Assembly: GCF_000316665.1 (NCBI RefSeq)
Contig: NC_019678.1
Coordinates: 1-64,000 of the forward strand
Length of the DNA stretch: 64,000 nt
Reading direction: 5' to 3'
Origin: Rivularia sp. PCC 7116
GTDB taxonomy: Bacteria > Cyanobacteriota > Cyanobacteriia > Cyanobacteriales > Nostocaceae
Below, in pieces: positions 56,036 through 63,594 of this stretch (the first letter of the stretch is position 1; each line of letters starts with the position of its first letter). The notes beneath the pieces were generated by a model that ran no database searches, was not told the origin of the DNA, and worked only from the letters and a program-made list of their open reading frames with translations. Both the position numbers and the translations under genes were made by a program.

Positions 56036-56211
56036 TAATTGTCTACTCTCCCCGACAACGCTTGGTTTATTTAGCTTAGCTTATCATTTGTAGGAAAATG
56101 TGTTTAATAGTCGGTATTGTTAATCGTCAATCGCCCGCAGCCTCGAAGGCTGGGGCTACAGTTGCGAAGCCCACCTTCGTGGGCTGGATTTCGTTGTGTT
56201 TTTCGATATTT

Positions 56212-57388
56212 TTAAATAAGTTGATGAATTTTATTGACTGCATTGATTAATAAAAAAGATGCTGTTTCGATTTCTTGTTCGGTTGTAAATTTGCCAATCC
56301 CAATTCTTAATGCTCCCTCAGTTATATTCTGGGAAAGATTCATCGCTTGTAAAACGTGAGATGGAGCCATTGTTCCCGACGAGCAAGAAGCACCTGTGGA
56401 AATAGCTAATTGCTCACGTACTCTAGCAATAATCGCACTATTAGGAATTCCAGGAATAGAGATATGTAAGTTACCCGATAAACGGTTGTTTAAATCTCCA
56501 TTCACAACTAAGTCGGGAATTTTAGATTGCAGCGAGTGTTGTAGCTTGTCTCGGAGGATTGCGTTAAGCGAAGCTCACCGAAGGTATCGCGCTTTCGTCT
56601 GCTTCCATTTCCAATTTTCTTAATTCACAAGCTTCCCCTAAACCAGCAATTCCGGGAACGTTAAGCGTGCCGGATCTGATTCCCTGCTGATGTCCGCCAC
56701 CATATATAATCGGTTGCAGATGATAGCCTTTTTTGATTACTAATGCACCAATACCTTTAGGAGCATAAAGTTTGTGACCGGAAATTGCCAGATAGGTAAT
56801 ACCCCAGTCTGAGCAATTAATAGAAATCTTACCAACTGCTTGGGAAGCATCGCATAAGAAGGGGATATTATATTTTTTAGCAATTAAGCCAATTTTTTCA
56901 ATTGGGTAAATTGTCCCCACTTCGTTGTTCACAGCCATTATACAAAGTAAGGAAGCACCATCAGAGCAAACTTTTTCTAGATGTTCTAAATCTAGTTGAG
57001 CTTGTGAGTTGACTTTTAACCAAACAATTTCTACAAGTCCTTTTTTAGTTAATGCTTGAACGGTATCTAAAACTGCTTTGTGTTCAACTGGGGAAACAAT
57101 TATTTTTGAAGGAGTATTCTGTTGAATATGTCCTTGAATTACCAAATTAATGCTTTCTGTTGCACCGGAGGTAAAAATAATTTCTTTTGCAGAAGCATTA
57201 ATGAGTCCAGCGATTTGTTGACGCGCTCGTTTAACTGCTTGCGCTGCTGCATCTCCATAGTAATGGTCTACACTGTTAGCATTACCGAAAGCATTAGTCA
57301 TATAATGCATGACTTTTTCTGCTACTCTAGGGTCAACGGGAGTAGTTGAATGATAATCAAGGTAGATTATATTTTCTTGCATACTCAT
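56212..57388 (-). pseudogene. Cysteine desulfurase (IscS/NifS/DndA type) disrupted by a short repeat
   Basis: Two frames form one enzyme. The N-terminal part (56564-57388) has IYLDYHSTTPVDPRV, the pyridoxal-phosphate Lys in SGHKLYAPKGIGALVI, and RSGTLNVPGIAGLGEACELR. The C-terminal part (56212-56505, extending upstream in that frame) has the catalytic Cys in STGASCSSGTMAPSHVL. Together they give about 385 residues, the family length. At 56563-56594 a roughly 30-nt repeat (GCGTTAAGCGAAGCTCACCG) brings a stop and a frame change. A desulfurase makes persulfide for Fe-S clusters or DNA phosphorothioation. It starts 6 nt after the preceding gene, so it belongs to this operon. Confidence 0.85.
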
Positions 57389-57394
57389 TCTTTG

Positions 57395-58020
57395 TTATTT
57401 GATTCTATAAAAAACTTCTGAATAATTAGGAACGGAGAGAGCGTAACGTGAAGGTAGGAAATAAAGCAACCATCTCATCAAGCTTTGCCATGCTCTTTCG
57501 GGATTTAAATTAGGAAGATTTGCACTGAGCAAAGATGCTAAAAAATCTCGGACAACACCAAATCTTTGAGGAACTTGAACAAATTTATCTATTTTTTGAA
57601 TTATCGGTTTTTCTAAAAGCTTTATACCGACGTAAGCATTAAAATTATTTTGATTAAGATTAGGGATAATATTCAGATATTTTAAATCGTTGATGGCATG
57701 ATTACGAGCTATAGCTGTAAGTTTATCTTCTTTTCCAGAATAAGCTAGGTAAAGTTCTTCTGGATTTCTTAAAGTTGGTATCCAATTTTCATTACTTACG
57801 ATATCCAAAGATAAATCAACTGAAAATCGTAGCTGTTCCAAAGGAATATTTTGATTTTCTATTTGATTAATTCTAGTGAGATATTCTTTGTATATAGCAC
57901 TTTTCACTTGGATGCAATACAAATTCGACCTCACCCCCGTCCCCTCTCCTTAATAAGGAGAGGGGTGTCCAAAGGACGGGGTGAGGTTTCGAGTGTATTG
58001 AACTCAACTGAAAACCGCAT
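57395..58020 (-). pseudogene. Unknown gene interrupted by a 60-bp hairpin element
   Basis: The surviving frame 57395-57934 encodes 179 residues that I do not recognise (DLSLDIVSNENWIPTLRNPE, FVQVPQRFGVVRDFLASLL). Its only available start is a GTG that lies in a hairpin element (57928-57987). If that element and one TTCG copy are removed, an ATG at 58020 overlapping the stop of the GHKL gene begins MRFSVEFNTLEFVLHPSEK. A further frameshift would be needed to join it to the downstream frame. The last gene of the operon, a desulfurase, starts 6 nt later. Loss of function is likely but not certain. Confidence 0.55.
57928..57987. repeat. 60-bp hairpin element with possible TTCG target duplication
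   Basis: Ends ACCTCACCCC (57928-57937) and GGGGTGAGGT (57978-57987) are inverted. The centre CCCCTCTCCTTAATAAGGAGAGGGG is a second near-perfect palindrome; only its arms need matching. TTCG lies immediately on both sides (57924-57927 and 57988-57991). Confidence 0.75.
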
Positions 58021-58547
58021 CTTGAAGTAATTCTTCCTTAAGTTGAGCAACTGTTTTTCCTTCTTCTAATAAGGATTCTATATCTAGCTGTAAAACTTCT
58101 GCAAAGTTACGTGCTGATTGCTTATTATTCGTAACTCCAAATAGTTCATCAAGAGAAGGCGGAAATTCAATTTCAATTCCCCACCAACGTTCAGTAGGGT
58201 CGTAATTATTAACTAAATTTTGGTCTAATTCTAATTCTCTTCCAGCACGAACTACGGAAACACCAATATTTTTCTTAGCATGTTGTCCATGTGGTAGACT
58301 TCCAGGATTTTTTCCTGATTTAGCTTGACGTGGTTCTTCTTTCGCGAAAGAAAAACGAATCTTTACTTTGATTTACCTGCTGTTTGCGCTCCCCACAAAG
58401 TAGCTCCACCTCAGATGCACCAGCTTGTATCGCATTATCCATTAACTCGGCGATCGCATAAGCAGCATTTTTGTAACCGTTGTCGCGCATTGCTTGTACT
58501 GCTAGATGAGCCGGAACGATATCGTGGGGGTTTAAGCGTAAACCCAA
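58004..58547 (-). pseudogene. GHKL/HSP90-like ATPase, internally deleted and frameshifted
   Basis: Two frames of one broken gene. The 5' part (58547 downward) encodes DIVPAHLAVQAMRDNGYKNA and then AYAIAELMDNAIQAGASEVE, the GHKL N-box with its ATP-site Glu and Asn. It then runs into unrelated residues and a stop at 58320. The 3' part, in another frame, encodes SGKNPGSLPHGQHAKKNIGV, VVRAGRELELDQNLVNNYDP, then RWWGIEIEFPPSLDELFGVT, ending at 58004. About 200 residues of the ATP domain appear missing between them. It overlaps the HNH gene by 16 bp, so it was probably translated with it. Confidence 0.75.
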
Positions 58548-59659
58548 TTAGCACTAAATCCCTGGTTACTTGCTAAGGTAATTAAAGGTTGAAGAGTGAT
58601 TTCATAAGCATTGGTAAGAATTTCTAAATTTAATAAATTATCTGCTTGATTAATCTTTAAATCACAAATAAAAGGCTCAATATCTTTTAACCATTTATTT
58701 TGAGGGATATGGTTATAAGAAACTGTTAAACCTAAATGCTGTAAGTTAATAAAATCAGCAAAATATATTTGAGATGGTAAGTTATTCGATTTAGAAGAAT
58801 TAACAGATGGCGTTGTTGGAATCAAATTCCACAGTTGGTCATGTGCCACAAACGACCAAGGTAAATAATGATCTAATGATATTTCGTTTTTATTTAATTG
58901 AACTTCAGAGTAAATACAATTGATTTCGCGATAAGTTAAAACGGTTTTCCAATATTTAGTTTGCTTGCTTAAAGAATCTCTTTGCTGTGGCATAAACAAT
59001 TTATTAACCACATTAGGAATATTAGGGTTTCTTTGCTGCATATATTTCAACCATTCCCAAGATGCCCAGCCTCTAACTAGTACGTAATTTTTCTTAAAAT
59101 AATCAATCCAATCTGGATATAGAATTATAGCGTTACAATCTTTCTGCTTCTGGGCATTAAAACAGTATAAAGGCTTTTTGTTATCGAATTTATTTTTAGA
59201 TAAATTAATAATAGCTGAATTCACATCATAATCTTTAAATCCTCTCGTATCTTCAGCAAAGAAAGGACGAATTAAACGATAAGGAACATAGTTACTAATA
59301 AAAGCTACAATATCGTTAATATTTTGGTTGCTAATAGCAGTACGTAATAGTTTCTTATCTGTATCTCTAAATTTGAGAATTGGTTCCGTAATTTCTAATT
59401 TAAGAGAATCTAACTTATTTGATATATGGTCTTGGGTTCCAAAAGAGAGCTTAAAATAATTATGGGGATACCAAGCATTAGCCAGCATTTCAACGATAAT
59501 ATCTTTAAAGCTAATAGGCGATACAATATCAAAATTGTTTCTTCTAATAATGTCTAATAAGGATAAAAAATAAAGATATTTATATGAATTAGTTGTTGAC
59601 TCAAATAGTCTTGATAATGCTGATATATCTAAACTGTCATCATTTGGTAAGTTATACAT
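58532..59659 (-). CDS. HNH endonuclease-domain protein
   Basis: A 375-residue protein with an HNH-type nuclease core in the C-terminal half: CIYSEVQLNKNEISLDHYLPWSFVAHDQLWNLIPTT (about 265-300; key residues D-H at 282-283 and the late N of LWNLIP). Residues 1-240 are helical and unassigned (IVEMLANAWYPHNYFKLSFG, YVPYRLIRPFFAEDTRG). The gene lies between a restriction-like gene and a GHKL ATPase gene on the same strand. Its 3' end overlaps the ATPase start by 16 bp. A role in defence is inferred from context. Confidence 0.8.
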   Translation of the reverse strand: MYNLPNDDSLDISALSRLFESTTNSYKYLYFLSLLDIIRRNNFDIVSPISFKDIIVEMLANAWYPHNYFKLSFGTQDHISNKLDSLKLEITEPILKFRDTDKKLLRTAISNQNINDIVAFISNYVPYRLIRPFFAEDTRGFKDYDVNSAIINLSKNKFDNKKPLYCFNAQKQKDCNAIILYPDWIDYFKKNYVLVRGWASWEWLKYMQQRNPNIPNVVNKLFMPQQRDSLSKQTKYWKTVLTYREINCIYSEVQLNKNEISLDHYLPWSFVAHDQLWNLIPTTPSVNSSKSNNLPSQIYFADFINLQHLGLTVSYNHIPQNKWLKDIEPFICDLKINQADNLLNLEILTNAYEITLQPLITLASNQGFSANWVYA

Positions 59660-59725
59660 ATTGTATAATTAAATTTTTATTTTAAATTTAAATTGAAAAT
59701 ATTATCTTAGATAAAGAATAATCAA

Positions 59726-60379
59726 TCAATCAATATCTTCAATCCCCTTCCCCAATTGCTTCAAAATCTTCAGCACATCATAAAGTTCATTCTGTAAAGG
59801 TAAAAGCGAAAAAATACGAGAAATATCATATTGAGGTGTTCCCTGACGATTTAGCTTCAAAAAAAAGAAGTCTCCTCCATTTGTTGCCATTGCAAATACG
59901 GGTTTTGTCGCATCGGGATTAGCCATCATGTAAGTTAAGGTTTGAGGAATTGCCATATCAAGGTTAATTTCTGTTCCCTTCGATTCCAAAACCGCTATCC
60001 ACAATCCTTTTGACACCACTAAAAAATCTATTCTTCCTCGCAAGATTTCATCAGATACCTCGCTTTCTGCGACTGAGGTACTAACTTCAACAGCAACTTC
60101 TCCTTGCATCAAATAAGGAGGATCGTAAAACCCCGCTAACTCTAGTAAAGGCGATAAAACTAATAGGTTAACTAAACTTTCAGCAAGATTTCCATTAACT
60201 CTGTGATAACGATATCTAGCTTTAATTCTGTCTAATACAGCTTTTTCGGCATCGATTATATCTGCTAAATTTTCTCTCCATTCCGTGAAGAAATTGACAT
60301 CAGCAGTACGAACTAAATTAAATTGCTTTTCTGCTTCCGCAATTGTGGTAATTCTTTTAGTAATTGCTGTTTGAGTCAT
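59726..60379 (-). CDS. Restriction-endonuclease-like protein (type I R-subunit N-terminal-like)
   Basis: A 217-residue protein resembling the small cyanobacterial relatives of type I restriction subunit HsdR. The nuclease core reads GRIDFLVVSKGLWIAVLESKG (about 115-135), a D...ExK pattern of PD-(D/E)XK enzymes. An upstream helix contains NLAESLVNLLVLSPLLELAG. There is no helicase or methylase domain. It starts the gene string leading to the HNH and GHKL genes, 66 bp before the HNH gene. The family is common in cyanobacteria and its activity is not established. Confidence 0.8.
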   Translation of the reverse strand: MTQTAITKRITTIAEAEKQFNLVRTADVNFFTEWRENLADIIDAEKAVLDRIKARYRYHRVNGNLAESLVNLLVLSPLLELAGFYDPPYLMQGEVAVEVSTSVAESEVSDEILRGRIDFLVVSKGLWIAVLESKGTEINLDMAIPQTLTYMMANPDATKPVFAMATNGGDFFFLKLNRQGTPQYDISRIFSLLPLQNELYDVLKILKQLGKGIEDID

Positions 60380-60400
60380 CTTTTTACTCGGAAGCTAAAA

Positions 60401-60499
60401 TTACAAATGACAAGCTAAACCGTCGTCTTCTTCATCTAAAATCGCTTCTAATGATTCAGCTAAAGGACGATTTGGAGCAGCTTTCTTTTCTTTAGCCAT
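60401..60499 (-). CDS. Small acidic ORF upstream of the restriction-like gene
   Basis: A 32-residue frame, MAKEKKAAPNRPLAESLEAI then LDEEDDGLACHL. It lies 21 nt upstream of the restriction-like gene on the same strand. Codon use and composition (basic start, acidic end) look gene-like, but no Shine-Dalgarno is evident. It could be an immunity or antitoxin-like peptide; that is a guess. Confidence 0.4.
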   Translation of the reverse strand: MAKEKKAAPNRPLAESLEAILDEEDDGLACHL

Positions 60500-60612
60500 A
60501 ACGGTGCGTTACGCTGTCGCGACAACACACCCTACAGCAATAAAAAACTTTCTGTTAACGCATTAGATATCAGCAATTAACAGATATATATTAAATATTC
60601 AAAATTCTTAAA

Positions 60613-60685
<73 letters not shown>

Positions 60686-60699
60686 TCGGTGTCTCACTA

Positions 60700-61014
60700 A
60701 GAAAATAATATAACAAACTTTTTCGTATAATGCTAGTCTTTTACAAAATTTTTTTTGAATAACTTTTAATCAATAGCCCAAAACCGCTTCGTAGCAAAGG
60801 AAATTCGGCTTATTATTTGGTAACAACTGGGATGGACATACAGTGAGGTCTAAGTGTACCTTGTATCTTGTCAGTTTATTGGTTATGATTCGGGCGTTAG
60901 AGAAACCCCAGGCTTCCACAGAGGGGAGACTTAATTTATATTTACAGGTTTTGGCAATTGGTAATTCCCAATGCCCAATGCCCTATTCCCCATCCCCATT
61001 TTCTGATTTTTATT
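60700..61014. other. Intergenic region upstream of the DUF2227 gene
   Basis: About 315 bp. The end (60955-61000) consists of CCCAATGCCC and CCCCATCCCC simple repeats. A long plus-strand frame across 60843-61388 is a shadow of the real gene in another frame. Confidence 0.55.
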
Positions 61015-61623
61015 ATGCCCTCCGGTCAAACTCACGATCGCATTACAATTTGGGCTTTACCATTCATTGCTGGTACCACTTTTTGGCAAACTCACAGCAG
61101 CAGTATTACCCTACTAATTGCTGGTGGGTTTATGTTTGGGGGATTAATGTTCGGCCCCGACTTGGACATTTATTCAATTCAATACCAACGTTGGGGTTAT
61201 TTCCGTTTTATCTGGCTTCCTTATCAAAAAAGTCTTCGTCATCGTTCTTTTTTATCTCACGGACCGTTAATTGGGACAACCGTGCGGGTACTCTATTTAT
61301 GCGTCTTAATTTCAATCGTAACGATTATTGTTTTACTTATTGCCGAGAAATTATTAAATATGACTCTAAGTTGGCAGGAAGTAGCTAAGCATCTATTAGA
61401 TATTATCAACCTTCATAAAACCGAATTCCTCGCCTTGTTTGTAGGATTAGAACTCGGTGCGATGAGCCATTCCATCAGTGACTGGTCAAATTCCGCTTAC
61501 AAACGCTTTAAAAGAAAAGGCATCACTAGTTTGCTGCCTAAAAAGAAACCAAAAAAACGTAAATACGTAAGTAAATCTACTACCAACCGTCGGAGTAAAT
61601 CTAAAGCAAGAAGGAGGAGGTAG
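61015..61623 (+). CDS. DUF2227 metal-binding membrane protein
   Basis: About 202 residues. The N-terminus PSGQTHDRITIWALP carries the first His, then FGPDLDIYSIQYQRWG and YQKSLRHRSFLSHGPLIGT give the Asp and His residues typical of DUF2227 (putative metal-binding, phospholipase C-like arrangement). Four hydrophobic segments follow the pattern of a membrane protein. The C-terminus is strongly basic (KKKPKKRKYVSK, RRSKSKARRRR). I chose ATG 61015 because the 19 codons before it come from simple repeats. Confidence 0.82.
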   Translation: MPSGQTHDRITIWALPFIAGTTFWQTHSSSITLLIAGGFMFGGLMFGPDLDIYSIQYQRWGYFRFIWLPYQKSLRHRSFLSHGPLIGTTVRVLYLCVLISIVTIIVLLIAEKLLNMTLSWQEVAKHLLDIINLHKTEFLALFVGLELGAMSHSISDWSNSAYKRFKRKGITSLLPKKKPKKRKYVSKSTTNRRSKSKARRRR

Positions 61624-61699
61624 GAAGAGGATTGAAGATTCACCTGTTTTCTACTTTTATAAAGGAGGGGGAAGAGGGGGAAGAGCGGGAAGAAATTTT

Positions 61700-61785
61700 G
61701 ACTGGTAACTGTTCACTGTTCACTGCTCACTGTTCACTGCTCACTGCTCACTGCTCACTGCTCACTGTTCACTGATAACTGATTA
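61700..61785. repeat. Heptamer tandem repeat (TCACTGT/TCACTGC)
   Basis: About eleven TCACTGY units lie immediately upstream of mazG, ending 5-10 nt before its start codon. The array therefore occupies the mazG leader. Confidence 0.9.
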
Positions 61786-62580
61786 ATGGATACTTTAACT
61801 GCTTTGCAGGAATTAATTGATGTCGTTGCGAAGTTGCGATCGCCTAACGGTGGTTGTCCCTGGGATTTAGCGCAAACGCCGGAAACTTTGACTCCTTATG
61901 TAATTGAGGAAGCTTATGAAGTGGTTGATGCGATTAAAAGCGGGGACAAAAATCACGTCGCTGAAGAATTAGGAGATTTACTTTTACAAGTTGTTTTACA
62001 AGCGCAAATTTATAGCGAATCTGGAGATTTTACTCTCAAGGAAGTTGCCGAAGGTATTTCTCAAAAGCTGATTCGTCGTCATCCACATGTGTTTGGTGAT
62101 GTTTCGGTGCAGAATGTTGATGAGGTAAAGCAAAATTGGGAAGATATCAAGGCTGCGGAGAAAGGCGAAACTGTTGCAGAAACTCAAAAGCTGAGCAATA
62201 AGCTCTTCGGCTATACTCGCAAGCTGCCACCGTTAATGGCAACGATGAAAATGTCTAAAAAAGCTGCTGATGTAGGCTTTGAATGGGATGATATCGATGG
62301 TGTTTGGGAAAAGTACGAGGAAGAATTAGGAGAATTCAAACAGGCTTTAGCTGAAGAAACACCCGAAAGACAGCAAGAGGAATTAGGAGATTTACTGTTT
62401 ACTCTGCTTCAGTTAGCACGATGGAACAATTTAGATCCTAGTGAAGCCTTACAAGGAACAAACAAACGATTTATTCAGCGATTTCAAAAAATGGAAAATT
62501 TTGCCGAGCGTCCGCTTTCGGAATATAGCTTGGTAGAATTAGAAGAACTTTGGCAGCAGGCTAAGAAGGAATTGAAATAA
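61786..62580 (+). CDS. mazG: Nucleoside triphosphate pyrophosphohydrolase MazG
   Basis: A house-cleaning enzyme that hydrolyses NTPs to NMP and pyrophosphate. The 264-residue protein has the tandem MazG organisation. The first domain holds GGCPWDLAQTPETL (22-35), EEAYEVVDAI (46-55) and the metal-binding EELGDLLLQVVL (near 65-76). The second holds EEELGEFKQAL and QEELGDLLFTLLQLARW (near 200-216). The length is standard. A heptamer array fills the 5' leader. Confidence 0.95.
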   Translation: MDTLTALQELIDVVAKLRSPNGGCPWDLAQTPETLTPYVIEEAYEVVDAIKSGDKNHVAEELGDLLLQVVLQAQIYSESGDFTLKEVAEGISQKLIRRHPHVFGDVSVQNVDEVKQNWEDIKAAEKGETVAETQKLSNKLFGYTRKLPPLMATMKMSKKAADVGFEWDDIDGVWEKYEEELGEFKQALAEETPERQQEELGDLLFTLLQLARWNNLDPSEALQGTNKRFIQRFQKMENFAERPLSEYSLVELEELWQQAKKELK

Positions 62581-62890
62581 AGCTCAAATTCTTACTGAGC
62601 AAGGGTTTAATATGTGTAATTTCAAGTACTGTTTGATTCGGTTTGCGCGGATGGGTAACTGTTTGAAATGCTTACTTTAATTTTTCGCTGAAACTCCTTT
62701 TGAGTAAGGGTTTCAGGCAATATGGCGAAAATCGCATCCGCGCAATCCCTCAAACCCTCTGTGTGTAAAGGTTTCAGCCTTTTTTTATCTTACTGTAGTT
62801 TGCGTATCAATCGCTCAAATGCTATATTTTATTTCATCCGCGAAACCGTACCTTGAAAACCAAATAGGAAAAGGCTTCCAATATGCCGCA
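62581..62890 (+). promoter_or_regulatory. Probable CRISPR leader
   Basis: About 310 bp between mazG and the first repeat, without a gene. It is placed upstream of the intact repeats and opposite the degenerate last repeat, which orients the array. It carries GAGCAAGGGTTT (near 62597), GAGTAAGGGTTTCAGGC (near 62702) and TGTAAAGGTTTCAGCC (near 62764), and two CGCGGAT/ATCCGCG pieces. Confidence 0.6.
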
Positions 62891-63337
62891 GTTGAAATCA
62901 ACTTAAATCCCTATTAGGGATTGAAACCTTAAGTAGTATTAATTCTGAGAAAAATTCAATAGTTGAAATCAACTTAAATCCCTATTAGGGATTGAAACCC
63001 AATGACAAAAATATATGACTAAATATAAGAAAGTTGAAATCAACTTAAATCCCTATTAGGGATTGAAACATTTAATATATATGGGAAAATCCCGCTTCTA
63101 GAGGTTGAAATCAACTTAAATCCCTATTAGGGATTGAAACAGAAGGCTTTAATCGAATGGAAATTCCGGATATTGTTGAAATCAACTTAAATCCCTATTA
63201 GGGATTGAAACTATAGAAAAAACCAAGATAATCATCAGCCAAGTCCTGTTGAAATCAACTTAAATCCCTATTAGGGATTGAAACTTTCAATAATTTGCAT
63301 AAGCCTAACTAATTGATTGTTGAAATCAACTCAAATC
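62891..63337 (+). CRISPR. CRISPR array: six 37-nt repeats, six spacers, degenerate last repeat
   Basis: Identical 37-nt repeats begin at 62891, 62962, 63033, 63104, 63175 and 63248. Each starts GTTGAAATCAAC, contains the palindrome AATCCCTATTAGGGATT and ends ATTGAAAC, a 3' end common in cyanobacterial type I and III repeats. Spacers are 34, 34, 34, 34, 36 and 34 nt. A seventh, truncated and mutated repeat begins at 63319. No cas gene lies in the window, so the array must rely on distant genes or be inactive. The + orientation follows from the ATTGAAAC end and the degenerate last repeat. Confidence 0.96.
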
Positions 63338-63344
63338 TTGCACT

Positions 63345-63535
63345 ATCCTCGACACCGCCTTGGAATAAATTCCCAGGCTCATAAACAAAGTCTGATAAAT
63401 CAGACTAGGCAAGGCTTTTAGTGCGTTTCAACGCGCTTGGTATATCAGCCTTGAAATTGATTTATCTGCGTTCACGCGGAGCGTGCGGGCTAGAAAGCCT
63501 CCGGCTTACAAGGCGGTTATTCGGGTTTAACGACA
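63345..63535. repeat. Hairpin-rich repeat after the CRISPR array
   Basis: Three successive hairpins: GCCTTGGAATAAATTCCCAGGC (near 63357, arms only pair), AGTCTG-ATAAAT-CAGACT (near 63391) and GTGCGTTTCAACGCGC (near 63421), then CGCGGAGCGTGCG. This chain of palindromes is a familiar dispersed repeat of cyanobacteria. No gene is seen up to 63594. Confidence 0.65.
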
Positions 63536-63594
63536 ATGGTGGAAGATTTGAATTAAGTATTCAAACATGAGATAACTTTGCCGAAATTTGTAAA

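Noticed and set aside
56212-57388. Firm assignment as dndA
   Set aside because: No dndBCDE genes are present, and cysteine desulfurases of the IscS/NifS/DndA group cannot be separated by sequence reading alone.
60843-61388. 181-codon plus-strand frame
   Set aside because: It overlaps the DUF2227 gene in another frame; the DUF2227 frame has the His/Asp motifs and membrane segments.
62891-63337. Assigning the CRISPR array to a type
   Set aside because: Repeat ends fit several cyanobacterial type I and III systems and no cas gene is in view.
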